This document shows positions 35,860-45,707 of a DNA stretch of 64,000 nt, one piece after another. The notes under the pieces are model-generated. The model ran no database searches, was not told the origin of the DNA, and saw only the letters and a list, made by a program, of their open reading frames with translations. Numbering within the stretch: position 1 is the first letter of the stretch; each line of letters starts with the position of its first letter. The position numbers and the translations under genes were made by a program. The stretch is from the NCBI GenBank assembly GCA_003164135.1, contig PLSD01000102.1:97235-161234 (forward strand), read 5' to 3'. The DNA is from Acetobacteraceae bacterium (GTDB taxonomy: Bacteria > Pseudomonadota > Alphaproteobacteria > Acetobacterales > Acetobacteraceae).

Positions 35860-35999
35860 GCCCGTGCCTCCAGCAGTACGAACCCCGCGCAATGGTTCTG
35901 ACTTGGCGGTATGCCGCAGACAAGCCCCGGCCGCCAGGGTTTGCCATCAATTCCCAGCACCTTCAAATTTGTAGCGCTTTCAGCCATGGTCCAAGCCAG

Positions 36000-37070
36000 A
36001 TGAACCCCGCAATCTCCCTCGGCCTGCTCGCACTGCCCCGGCACCTTGCCCTCATGGCCGGACTGGCCATTTTCTCAGGCATCATCGTGCGGGTGATGAT
36101 CACCATCGGCGTGCCGGACCGGCCCGAGGCGCGCAAGGCGCACAGCCGCGTAACACCCAAATCCGGCGGCGTGGGCATTGTCGCCGCCTTCATGCTCGGC
36201 GTGCTGCTGCTGCACCGCTACGGCCAGGTCTCGCGCCTTGCCGAGGGGTATTTCCTCGGCGTCATCGCCGCCGCGTTCCTCATGGCCGCAATTTCCTTAG
36301 CTGATGACCTGCTCGACCTTTCCTTCCTGATAAAACTTACCACTCAACTGATCGCGGCGGTGGCCGCCGTGGCCTGCGGGCTGTGGATGCATGTCGTCGC
36401 GCTGCCGTATTACGGAAGCGTCGACATCGGCTGGATCGGCCTGCCGCTGACCGTGTTTTTTCTGTTGTTCGTCACCAATGCGATGAACTTCATCGACGGG
36501 CTGAACGGGCTGGCCGCCGGGGTGACGCTGCTCGCCTGCCTGTTCCTGGCGGGCATCGCCGGCAGCTATGGCGGGTTTTTCGTCTACACCGCCTCGCTGC
36601 TGCTGGCCGGCGGCGTGCTGGGGTTTTTGCCGTTCAACTTCCCAGCCGCGAAAATCTTCATGGGCGATGTCGGCAGTCAGTTCTGCGGCTTCATGCTGGC
36701 CCTGTTCGGCATCGCCGCGACTCGGTTCGAGGGCGCGCCGCTCTCCTTCCTGCTGGTGCCGCTGCTGCTCTCGGGCGTACTCTATGACGTCAGCTTCACC
36801 TTGGTCCGCCGCCTGCTGGCCGGGGAGAACATCACCCAGGCGCATAACGGGCATTTATACCAAGTGGTGCGCCGCGCCGGGATGGATGCGCGGGTGGTGG
36901 CCTTGCTGCACTGGGGTTTCACCGTACTGGGCGGCGTGTGCGCGCTGGTGTTCCTCAACCTGCCATCGGTGTGGAAGCCGCCATTTTTGCTGCTGCCGCT
37001 GGCGGTGCAACTGGGCTGGACGCTTTACGTGATCCGCCGTGCGCGGGTGGCGAAGATCGGACGCTGGTAG
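36000..37070 (+). CDS. WecA-like polyprenyl-phosphate sugar-1-phosphate transferase
   Basis: A multi-helix integral membrane protein of the MraY/WecA family (GT4-type in COG0472), transferring a sugar-1-phosphate, often GlcNAc or a deoxy sugar, to undecaprenyl phosphate. The start is ATG 36000 (356 residues); the open frame runs farther up without family similarity. Motifs: SLADDLLDLSFLIK (the DDxxD Mg site), NAMNFIDGLNGLAAG, and the C-terminal HNGHLYQVVRR. It is divergent from ugd and probably starts the lipid-linked glycan to which the neighbouring transferases add. Confidence 0.9.
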   Translation: MNPAISLGLLALPRHLALMAGLAIFSGIIVRVMITIGVPDRPEARKAHSRVTPKSGGVGIVAAFMLGVLLLHRYGQVSRLAEGYFLGVIAAAFLMAAISLADDLLDLSFLIKLTTQLIAAVAAVACGLWMHVVALPYYGSVDIGWIGLPLTVFFLLFVTNAMNFIDGLNGLAAGVTLLACLFLAGIAGSYGGFFVYTASLLLAGGVLGFLPFNFPAAKIFMGDVGSQFCGFMLALFGIAATRFEGAPLSFLLVPLLLSGVLYDVSFTLVRRLLAGENITQAHNGHLYQVVRRAGMDARVVALLHWGFTVLGGVCALVFLNLPSVWKPPFLLLPLAVQLGWTLYVIRRARVAKIGRW

Positions 37071-37072
37071 GT

Positions 37073-37807
37073 TTAAAAACCAAAAATACTCACCAGCAAC
37101 GGCAGCGCCAGCGAGGTGACAATGCCGTTCAGCCCGATCGCCAGCCCGCCAAACGCCCCGGCCGTCTCATTGAGCAGCAGCATGCGCGACGTGGCCAGCC
37201 CATGCGCCACCGTGCCCGCCGCCAGCCCGCGTGCCCGCCAGTCGCGCACCCGCGTCAGGCGGAACATGCCGGTACAAACCAACGTGCCGAACATCGCCGT
37301 GACCATCACGAATACCGCCGTCAACGAGGGCTGCCCGCCGAGGTTCTGCGCGATGCCCATGGCGATCGGCGTCGTCACCGATTTGGGGCCGAGCGAAATC
37401 ACCACCACTTTTGGCGCGCCGAGTGCACGGGCGATCAGCATCGCCGAGACCGCCGTGATGATGGAGCCGGTGGTCAGCGAGACGAAAATGGCGAGGAAAT
37501 TCTCACGTATCGCCGGCCAGTTGGCGTACATCGGCACCGCCAGGGCGACAGTGGCGGGGCCCAGCAGGAAGTGAATATACACCGCGCCCGCGAAATAACT
37601 CTGGTAGCTGGTGCGGGTGAGCAGCAGCAGCACCGCCAGGATAACGATGGAAACCACGGTCGGGTTGGTCAGCGCCGTGCGCCCGGCCCGCACATCAATG
37701 AAATTGGCGATTTCCCACACGCAGAGCGTGGCGGTGAGGCCGAGCAGCGGCTGGGTCTGCAAATACGCCCAGACATGGAACAACGGGAGCGGCAGGATAC
37801 TATGCAT
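37073..37807 (-). CDS. LrgB family protein
   Basis: A 244-residue membrane protein with about seven helices. SLGPKSVTTPIAMGIAQNLGG and GTVAHGLATSRML are the LrgB/CidB/YohK signatures. It is the partner of the adjacent LrgA gene; the two overlap by eight bases. In other bacteria the pair affects murein hydrolase activity, central metabolite (pyruvate or glycolate) transport and programmed lysis; its role here is not known. It converges on the WecA-like gene with only two bases between the stops. Confidence 0.9.
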   Translation of the reverse strand: MHSILPLPLFHVWAYLQTQPLLGLTATLCVWEIANFIDVRAGRTALTNPTVVSIVILAVLLLLTRTSYQSYFAGAVYIHFLLGPATVALAVPMYANWPAIRENFLAIFVSLTTGSIITAVSAMLIARALGAPKVVVISLGPKSVTTPIAMGIAQNLGGQPSLTAVFVMVTAMFGTLVCTGMFRLTRVRDWRARGLAAGTVAHGLATSRMLLLNETAGAFGGLAIGLNGIVTSLALPLLVSIFGF

Positions 37808-38156
37808 CGGCAGAGTTCCGGCGGCTGACGAACCACTGCATCAGCATGCCCGTGACCACCAGCCCGAGCAACGTGGACACCGGTATGGCGACGGCGATGG
37901 CCAGCGCGTTTTGCCGCAACTCCTGCAACTCGGTCACCACACCCACCCCGGCGGGGACGAACAGCACGCCGAAATACTTAAGCAGCCCCTGCGAGGTGTC
38001 GCGCAAATGCGCCGAAGGGCCGCCGGTTTTGACCAGGTAGCCGAGCAGCATCACCAGCCCAAGCACGGGACCAGGCACCGGCAGGCCGGTTGCCGTTACA
38101 ATCACCGTGCCGGCCAGCTGGCACAGCAGCAGTATGACCAATCCGCGAATCAGCAC
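37800..38156 (-). CDS. LrgA/CidA family holin-like protein
   Basis: A 118-residue protein with about four helices. It has LPVPGPVLGLVMLLGYL, the conserved LrgA/CidA P-G-x-x-x-G motif region, and LFVPAGVGVV. The start is GTG 38156 behind GGAG. It is cotranscribed with LrgB. A holin-like role in murein hydrolase control or a metabolite-transport role with LrgB is known from relatives. Confidence 0.87.
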   Translation of the reverse strand: MLIRGLVILLLCQLAGTVIVTATGLPVPGPVLGLVMLLGYLVKTGGPSAHLRDTSQGLLKYFGVLFVPAGVGVVTELQELRQNALAIAVAIPVSTLLGLVVTGMLMQWFVSRRNSADA

Positions 38157-38347
38157 CGCCCATCTCCTTAACTTCGGTCAGGCCATCCTATCGTTAGGCC
38201 GATTGCCAAAACCCGCCGCTACTCTATTACCTCGGTCCACAATGGCGGGATTCCATCTCCTGGCCTATCAAATATTTACTTAACCCGCGCAACCGGTGCC
38301 CTGGCGCATCTGGCATGCCGCCCTGACGTTTTTGAGAGGCGATTTGA

Positions 38348-39247
38348 ATGCCCAGCTGGCAATCCCACTTCATCCAACCCATCCTGTGGTTCCGCGTCAA
38401 ACTGCGGCTCATCCTCTCCGACACCGCGCATCAGGCGCGCGAGGCGTTCAACCATCACCCGCCGGTGCCGCACGGCGCGCATTTCACCGCGGGTACGGTG
38501 GGTGGCGTGCACGGCGAGTGGGCCGAATCCAAGCACGAGCCGGTGGGCACGCTGCTGTACCTGCACGGCGGCGGCTATTTTGCCTGCTCGCCGCAAACCC
38601 ACCGCAGCATCACCGGGGCTTATGCCTTACGCGGCTTTAAAGTGTTCGCGCCGGAGTACCGGCTGGCGCCCGAGCACCCGTTCCCCGCCGCAGTGGACGA
38701 CGCGCTGGCCGCCTACAAGGGCTTGCTGGAAACAACCCCGTCCGGCCAGTTACTGATCGGCGGCGATTCAGCCGGTGGCGGCCTCGCCTTGGCCACGCTG
38801 CTCGCCGCCAAGGCCGAACGCCTGCCCATGCCCGCCGCCGCCATCTTGTTCTCGCCCTGGACCGACCTCGCCATCACCGGCGACTCCATCAGCAAAAACG
38901 CCCACCACGACAATTTGCTGCATGGCCCCAAAATCGCCGAAGGTGCCACCATCTACCTGCACCAGATGGACCCAAAAAACCCGCTGGCCTCCCCGCTGTA
39001 CGGCGACCCCACCGGGCTGCCGCCGCTGCTGTTCCAGGTCTCGGAAGATGAGATTTTGCTCGACGATTCCACCCGCATGGCCGAACGCGCGCGTCAGGCC
39101 GGGGTGAAAGTGGAAATCACCATCTGGCCAAACCTGCCGCATGTCTGGCAGGCGATCGAGTTTTTCCTGCCCGAAGCCCGTCAGGCGCTCGATCAGGCCG
39201 CGGCTTTTGGCAAGGCTGCCCTTGCGTCCGGGGCCGCTGGCGCGTAA
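38348..39247 (+). CDS. Alpha/beta hydrolase of the hormone-sensitive lipase family
   Basis: A 299-residue esterase/lipase. [12 protein letters not shown] (HGGG at 73-76) supplies the oxyanion hole, and the nucleophile is Ser141 in [30 protein letters not shown] is typical of the HSL (bacterial family IV) group. The catalytic Asp probably lies in [11 protein letters not shown] and the His in LPHVWQ. GAGAGG lies 8 bases before the ATG. There is no signal peptide; the substrate is not known, and such enzymes usually cleave short acyl esters. It is followed by rpmE on the same strand. Confidence 0.9.
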   Translation: MPSWQSHFIQPILWFRVKLRLILSDTAHQAREAFNHHPPVPHGAHFTAGTVGGVHGEWAESKHEPVGTLLYLHGGGYFACSPQTHRSITGAYALRGFKVFAPEYRLAPEHPFPAAVDDALAAYKGLLETTPSGQLLIGGDSAGGGLALATLLAAKAERLPMPAAAILFSPWTDLAITGDSISKNAHHDNLLHGPKIAEGATIYLHQMDPKNPLASPLYGDPTGLPPLLFQVSEDEILLDDSTRMAERARQAGVKVEITIWPNLPHVWQAIEFFLPEARQALDQAAAFGKAALASGAAGA

Positions 39248-39312
39248 AGGCGGCGCTTCAATTCAATGCTGCCGGTCGGGATCGGCGGCGCAATACCCAT
39301 GGAGCGCACACG

Positions 39313-39540
39313 GTGAAAGCCAATATTCATCCGGAATACCACGAGATCAACATCATCATGACCGATGGTACGGAATTCAAGACCATGTCCTGCATGGGCA
39401 AGGCCGGCGATACGCTGCGCCTGGATATCGACCCGAAATCCCACCCGGCGTGGACCGGCGTGCAGCGCGTGATGGACACCGGCGGCCAGGTCGCCAAGTT
39501 CAACAAGCGCTTCGCCAGCATCGGCACCCGCAAGGGCTGA
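39313..39540 (+). CDS. rpmE: 50S ribosomal protein L31
   Basis: A 75-residue bL31. The start is [23 protein letters not shown] is characteristic, and SHPAWTG and VAKFNKRFA follow. It has a single cysteine at SCMGKAG but not the four-cysteine zinc site, so it is the zinc-independent (C-) type; it may therefore serve under zinc limitation or simply be the standard form in this lineage. A strong terminator follows. Confidence 0.95.
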   Translation: MKANIHPEYHEINIIMTDGTEFKTMSCMGKAGDTLRLDIDPKSHPAWTGVQRVMDTGGQVAKFNKRFASIGTRKG

Positions 39541-39585
39541 GCCACGGCCCGGCAGCAGCCGGGCGGTTAGCTAGGGTTTTCAAGG

Positions 39586-39623
39586 TAACTCCAAGGCGCA
39601 CGGCGCTTTGGAGTTATTTTTTT
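39586..39623. terminator. Bidirectional terminator between rpmE and mltG
   Basis: TAACTCCAA pairs with TTGGAGTTA around a further GCGC stem and small loop, with seven T after it. On the minus strand the mltG stop (39614-39616) lies within the stem. Confidence 0.88.
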
Positions 39624-40591
39624 GCGTCCCGGTAGGCGGCGATATTGCGCAGTTGGGCAGCAAAATCATCCGCGAACACATGCCCGCCGTTGCCGGTGGC
39701 GACGAAATAGATGGCTTTGACGGGGGCTGGGTGCAGCACGGCCTGGATGGCCGCCAACCCTGGCGCGCAGATCGGGCCGGGGGGCAGGCCCGTGTGGGCG
39801 TAGGTGTTGTAGGCTGAGGGGTTGGCGAGGTCCGCGTGGCTGATCGGCTGGCCGCCAGAGGTGGCACCATTGCTGGCGGCGTAGATGACGGTTGGGTCAG
39901 CCTGGAGTTTCATGCCGATGGCCAGCCGGTTTTCATACACGGCGGCAATTTGCGGCAGTTCCGCCGGCAGCGGGGTTTCCTGCTGCACGATGGAAGCGAG
40001 AATGAGCGCCTGTTGCTCCGACTGCAGCGGTACGGCAGGCGCGCGTTGCGCCCAGGCTGTGTCCAGGCCCGTCTGCATGGCTTTTTGCGCCCGCTGCAGG
40101 ATGGCTTCGCGTTTGGTGCCCAAAGTGAAGTCGTAGGTTTGCGGCAGCACGGAGCCTTCGGCCGGCGCGGGCACGCTGCCGCTGGCGGCCGGGGCGGCGT
40201 TGAGGATTTTGGCGATTTCCGTACCGGTCAGGCCTTCGGGGATGGTGACATGGTGCTGCACGGGGGCGCCGTAGCGCAGAATGCCCAGAATGTCCGCGAT
40301 GCTGGCGTGGGCTGGGAAAAAAAGCTCGGCGGCATGGAGCGGGCCTTGGCCGCGCGTGAAGTAAGCCGCCGCGAGGAAGACGCCGGGGTGGTCAATGGCG
40401 CCGTTCCGGCGCAGCACTTCCATAACCGCGACCGAATCACCCTCGGGGATGACCAGGGCGGCGGAGTTTGGCAGGGGGCCGGGGCTGTAGACGCTATTTT
40501 CGGCCAGCATGACGGCAAGGCGGAACAGCACCAGCAACGCAAGCAGCGCGATGACGATTTTATCCCCGGCGCTCAGCTTTTTCACATCCAT
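39614..40591 (-). CDS. mltG: Endolytic murein transglycosylase MltG
   Basis: An inner-membrane-anchored lytic transglycosylase thought to terminate nascent peptidoglycan strands. The 325-residue product has an N-terminal transmembrane helix (about 11-30), a LysM-like segment (LVIPEGDSVAVMEVLRRNG), and a YceG-type catalytic domain: VTIPEGLTGTEIAKIL, LILASIVQQETPLPAE, YENRLAIGMKLQADPTVIYA and YNTYAHTGLPPGPI. The active-site stretch reads IVQQET where many relatives have IVEKE; the second glutamate, which I take as the conserved catalytic one, is retained. It follows fabF by about 31 bases, the common fabF-mltG order. Confidence 0.92.
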   Translation of the reverse strand: MDVKKLSAGDKIVIALLALLVLFRLAVMLAENSVYSPGPLPNSAALVIPEGDSVAVMEVLRRNGAIDHPGVFLAAAYFTRGQGPLHAAELFFPAHASIADILGILRYGAPVQHHVTIPEGLTGTEIAKILNAAPAASGSVPAPAEGSVLPQTYDFTLGTKREAILQRAQKAMQTGLDTAWAQRAPAVPLQSEQQALILASIVQQETPLPAELPQIAAVYENRLAIGMKLQADPTVIYAASNGATSGGQPISHADLANPSAYNTYAHTGLPPGPICAPGLAAIQAVLHPAPVKAIYFVATGNGGHVFADDFAAQLRNIAAYRDAKK

Positions 40592-40622
40592 GGCCGCCCC
40601 GCGCTCAAGCGTTCAAACTACC

Positions 40623-41885
40623 TCAGGGCGCCCGTTTGAACAGGATAGAGGCGTTGGTGCCGCCAAAGCCGAAGCTGTTGGACAGCGCGACGTTGACCTT
40701 GCGCTCCTGCGCCTTCAACGCCACGCGGTCGATGACGCTGGCGCGGCTGGGTTCATGCAGGTTCAGCGTCGGCGGCACAATGCCGTCGCGGATGGCGAGG
40801 ATGCTGAAAATCGCCTCGATGGCGCCCGCGGCGCCGAGCAGATGCCCGGTGGCGGTTTTCGTCGAGGACATGGCGAGGCCTTTGGCGGAGTCGCCGAACA
40901 TGTTTTCCACGGCTTCCAGCTCCAGGTCGTCGCCCATCGGCGTGGAGGTGCCGTGCGCATTGACGTATTGCACGTCCTCGGGCGAGAGACGGCTGTTTTT
41001 GAAGGCGGCTTTCATGGCGCGGAAGGCGCCGTCGTGGTGTTCCGCCGGGGCGGTGATGTGATACGCGTCGCCGGACATGCCGTAACCGGCGACTTCGGCG
41101 TAGATTTTGGCGCCGCGGGCTTTGGCATGCTCGTATTCTTCGAGCACCACCACGCCGGAGCCTTCGCCCATGACGAAGCCGTCACGGTCTTTATCCCAGG
41201 CCCGTGAGGCTTCGGTGGGGCGGTCGTTAAAGCCGGTGGAGAGCGCGCGGGCCGCGCAGAACCCGGCAATGCCAAGCGGGTTAACCGCGGCTTCCGCGCC
41301 GCCGGCGACCATCACATCGGCATCGCCGAAGATGATCAGCCGTGCCGCGTCGCCAATGGCATGCACGCCGGTGGCGCAAGCCGTGACGGCGGAGTGGTTC
41401 GGGCCTTTGAGGCCGTATTTGATGGAGACCTGACCGGATACCAGATTGATGAGCGCCGAGGGGATGAAGAACGGCGAGAGGCGCCGGGCCTTGCCTTCGT
41501 ACACCTGGACCGAAGCCTCATAGATAGACTGTAAACCGCCGATCCCGGAGCCGATCATGACGCCGCTGACGTATTTTTCTTCCTCGGTCTGCGGAATCCA
41601 GCCGGAATCCTCGATGGCCATGCTTGCCGCCGCGATGCCGAGATGGATGAAACGATCCATCTTTTTCAGCTCTTTGATGGCAATCCATTCCGACAGGTCC
41701 AAACCGCCCTCGGCGGATTTTCCCGCCGGAACCTGGCCGGCGATTTTAGCCGTCAGCTCCGTGGTGTCGAACGATTGGATGACACTGATCCCGGATTCCC
41801 CATTGATCAGTCTTTTCCAGACATGTTCAACGCCAACCCCAAGCGGGCTGGCGATACCCATCCCTGTTACGACAACACGGCGCAT
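40623..41885 (-). CDS. fabF: 3-oxoacyl-ACP synthase II
   Basis: The elongating condensing enzyme of fatty acid synthesis. The 420-residue protein starts RRVVVTGMGIASPLG after Met. The triad is Cys170 (SAVTACATGVHA), His311 (NAHGTSTPMGD) and His347 (KTATGHLLGAAG). It ends in FGFGGTNASILF. Order fabD-fabG-acpP-fabF-mltG. KAS II is temperature-linked in E. coli for cis-vaccenate; here it may be the main KAS. Confidence 0.97.
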   Translation of the reverse strand: MRRVVVTGMGIASPLGVGVEHVWKRLINGESGISVIQSFDTTELTAKIAGQVPAGKSAEGGLDLSEWIAIKELKKMDRFIHLGIAAASMAIEDSGWIPQTEEEKYVSGVMIGSGIGGLQSIYEASVQVYEGKARRLSPFFIPSALINLVSGQVSIKYGLKGPNHSAVTACATGVHAIGDAARLIIFGDADVMVAGGAEAAVNPLGIAGFCAARALSTGFNDRPTEASRAWDKDRDGFVMGEGSGVVVLEEYEHAKARGAKIYAEVAGYGMSGDAYHITAPAEHHDGAFRAMKAAFKNSRLSPEDVQYVNAHGTSTPMGDDLELEAVENMFGDSAKGLAMSSTKTATGHLLGAAGAIEAIFSILAIRDGIVPPTLNLHEPSRASVIDRVALKAQERKVNVALSNSFGFGGTNASILFKRAP

Positions 41886-41922
41886 GCGAACTCCTCGAAC
41901 GGCTCTCGTTCAGTCAGCCTGA

Positions 41923-42162
41923 TTATTCGGCTTTCTGCTTTTCGATGTATTCGATCGCGTCTTTGACCGTGGTGATCTTTTCAGCGGCGTCTTCCGGAAT
42001 TTCCACGCCAAAAGCCTCTTCGAACGCCATCACCAGCTCCACGGTGTCCAGCGAGTCAGCGCCAAGGTCGTCGATGAAGGAGGCTTCCGTCGTCACTTTG
42101 CCCTCGTCAACGCCGAGATGCTCGACAACAATTTTCTTAACCTTGTCGGCGATTTCGCTCAT
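41923..42162 (-). CDS. acpP: Acyl carrier protein
   Basis: A 79-residue ACP that carries acyl chains on a 4'-phosphopantetheine at Ser37 in [13 protein letters not shown]. The start is ATG 42162 ([10 protein letters not shown]); an in-frame GTG at 42171 lacks space for a ribosome binding site. The protein is acidic and small, as is normal. A hairpin at 42248 separates it from fabG, so it may have its own transcript, fitting the high demand for ACP. Confidence 0.97.
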   Translation of the reverse strand: MSEIADKVKKIVVEHLGVDEGKVTTEASFIDDLGADSLDTVELVMAFEEAFGVEIPEDAAEKITTVKDAIEYIEKQKAE

Positions 42163-42247
42163 GTAATTCACTTTCCTACAACTGGTTTGGTGGAGACCTT
42201 TGGTGCCACAAGCACCGCGGGAGACAATTTGGTTAATCTTTAGACGT

Positions 42248-42278
42248 CGCGGCGCTTAGCACGGTTTATTGCGCCGCG
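42248..42278. terminator. GC-rich hairpin between fabG and acpP
   Basis: CGCGGCGC (42248-42255) pairs with GCGCCGCG (42271-42278). It lies in the 126-base gap and reads into acpP on the minus strand without a good T-run. It may attenuate fabG transcription, allowing a separate acpP promoter; that is inference. Confidence 0.5.
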
Positions 42279-42288
42279 CCAACCGCCC

Positions 42289-43029
42289 TTAGAGCATGGC
42301 CATCCCGCCATTTACATGCAGGGTGGCGCCGGTGACCCAACCAGCTTCCTCGGCAGCCAAGTAGACCACGGCGGCGGCGATGTCGCCAGGGCTGCCCAGG
42401 CGGCCGAGCGGGATTTTGGTGGCGAGGTCAGCGCGCTGCGAGTCGCTGAGCACATCGGTCATCGGCGTGGCGATGAAGCCGGGGGCAACGAGGTTGACCG
42501 TGATGCCGCGCGAGGCGACTTCCTGCGCCAAAGCCTTGGTCAGGCCAATCAGGCCCGCCTTGGCGGAGGCATAGTTGGCCTGCCCGGGGTTGCCGGTGCT
42601 GCCAACCACGGAGCCGATGTTGATAATGCGGCCCGCTTTGCGGCGGAGCATGAACTTTAGCGCCGCGCGAATTAACCGGAATGGCGCCGCCAGATCGACG
42701 TTGAGCACTTTTTCCCAGTCGGCATCGCTCATGCGCATGGCCAGACCGTCCTTGGTCAGGCCGGCGTTGTTGACCAGAATATCCACCTTGCCCATCGCGG
42801 CCTCGGCGGCGTTGATCAGTTCCAGGGCCGCTTCCGGCTGCGAGAGGTCGGCGGGCAGCACATGCACCCGTTCGGCCAGCTCAGCTGCCAGCGTGTCCAG
42901 CGCCTCGCGCCGCGTGCCGGAGAGGGCGACAACGGCGCCTTGTTTATGCAGGGCGCGGGCGATTTCCGCGCCGATGCCACCGGAGGCGCCGGTTACCAGC
43001 GCGGTTTTTCCCGTCAGATCAAACATCAC
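42289..43029 (-). CDS. fabG: 3-oxoacyl-ACP reductase
   Basis: The NADPH-dependent ketoreductase of fatty acid synthesis, 246 residues. The Rossmann motif TGASGGIG is at 13-20, NNAG follows, and the catalytic Ser140, Tyr153 and Lys157 are in INIGSVVGS and NYASAKAG. The C-terminus GATLHVNGGMAML is typical. The start overlaps the fabD stop by four bases. Confidence 0.97.
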   Translation of the reverse strand: MMFDLTGKTALVTGASGGIGAEIARALHKQGAVVALSGTRREALDTLAAELAERVHVLPADLSQPEAALELINAAEAAMGKVDILVNNAGLTKDGLAMRMSDADWEKVLNVDLAAPFRLIRAALKFMLRRKAGRIINIGSVVGSTGNPGQANYASAKAGLIGLTKALAQEVASRGITVNLVAPGFIATPMTDVLSDSQRADLATKIPLGRLGSPGDIAAAVVYLAAEEAGWVTGATLHVNGGMAML

Positions 43030-43982
43030 AGAACTTTCAGCAGAGCTTCGATATCAGCCGGCGAACCGGCGGAGGCGGTGGCGGCGTCCGGGGCGATGCG
43101 CTTGACCAGCCCGGCCAGGACCTTGCCAGTGCCAAGCTCGATGAAGCTATCCACGCCCAGGGCGGCCATTTCCTGCACGCTTTCGCGCCAGCGCACGGTG
43201 GCGGTCACCTGTTGCACCAGCAGGTCGCGGATCAGGTTCGGGTCCGTGGCTTTGGCGGCGCTCACATTGGCCACCAGCGGCACCAGCGGGGCGCGGGGCG
43301 GCGTGTTGGCGAAGGCTTCGGCCATGGCATCGGCGGCCGGGGCCATCAACGCACAATGGAACGGGGCGGAGACGGGCAGCAGCATGGCGCGCTTCACGCC
43401 CTTGGTTTTGGCGATTTCGATGGCGCGTTCGACCGCGCCCTTGTGCCCGGAGATGACCACCTGGCCGCCGCCGTTGTCGTTGGCGCAGGCAATGATTTCA
43501 CGGCCATTCGGGCCCATTTCGGCTTCAGCGCAGATTTCGCGCGCCACGTCCATTTCCACGCCGAGCAGGGCGGCCATCGCCCCCTGCCCCGCCGACACGG
43601 CGCGCTGCATGGCCTGGCCGCGCAGTTTCAGCAGCCGGGCGGTGTCGGCGATGGAGAACGACTCGACAGCGGCCAGGGCGCTGTATTCACCCAGCGAATG
43701 CCCGGCGACCAGAGCGATTTTTTCCTTGATCGCGATGCCGCCCTCGGCCTGCAACACCCGCAACACGGCGAGCGAGACGGCCATCAGGGCGGGCTGCGCG
43801 TTCTCGGTGAGGGTCAGTTCCTCAATCGGGCCTTCGAACATCAGTTTCGAAAGCTTCTGCTTCAAAACCTCATCAACTTCCTCGAAAACCGCGCGCGCCG
43901 GGGCGAAAGCAGCAGCCAGATCGCGGCCCATGCCGACTGCCTGGCTGCCTTGTCCGGGGAAAATAAAGGCGTGAACCGCCAT
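43026..43982 (-). CDS. fabD: Malonyl-CoA-ACP transacylase
   Basis: Loads malonyl groups onto ACP. I chose ATG 43982 (MAVHAFIFPGQGSQAVGMG), with GGAG 9 bases upstream, giving 318 residues; an upstream start at 44012 would add ten residues. Motifs: GQGSQ (10-14) and nucleophile Ser96 in AGHSLGEYSAL. The histidine partner lies in the LPVSAPFHCALM segment. It is the first gene of the fab run. Confidence 0.96.
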   Translation of the reverse strand: MAVHAFIFPGQGSQAVGMGRDLAAAFAPARAVFEEVDEVLKQKLSKLMFEGPIEELTLTENAQPALMAVSLAVLRVLQAEGGIAIKEKIALVAGHSLGEYSALAAVESFSIADTARLLKLRGQAMQRAVSAGQGAMAALLGVEMDVAREICAEAEMGPNGREIIACANDNGGGQVVISGHKGAVERAIEIAKTKGVKRAMLLPVSAPFHCALMAPAADAMAEAFANTPPRAPLVPLVANVSAAKATDPNLIRDLLVQQVTATVRWRESVQEMAALGVDSFIELGTGKVLAGLVKRIAPDAATASAGSPADIEALLKVL

Positions 43983-44055
43983 GTCTTGGGTCTCCATATA
44001 ACTGCGGCGCACCTAGCATGAGCGCCGCGCGAGTCAAAGTTTTCGTTAAATTCCG

Positions 44056-45530
<1,475 letters not shown>

Positions 45531-45707
45531 CTATTACGTTTTCCATGAACTGTCACCCTTGCCGCGACGGACAGAAAAGCATGTCAGACGCCTGTTTCAC
45601 GCAATGATATTACGCACGAGACCAATTTTACGAAATAAGTCAGGCACCTCTATCCCGCCGCCGCAATCCAAATTAAAAATACGCCTGGAATCAAGGAACT
45701 GAATACC

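Noticed and set aside
37073..38156. LrgA/LrgB as a toxin-antitoxin or phage lysis remnant
   Set aside because: Both proteins are full length and belong to the widespread chromosomal LrgAB family; no phage genes are near.
39974..40020. Possible loss of the catalytic glutamate in MltG (IVQQET instead of IVEKE)
   Set aside because: The second glutamate of the motif, which is the more conserved one across MltG proteins, is present, so inactivity is not supported.
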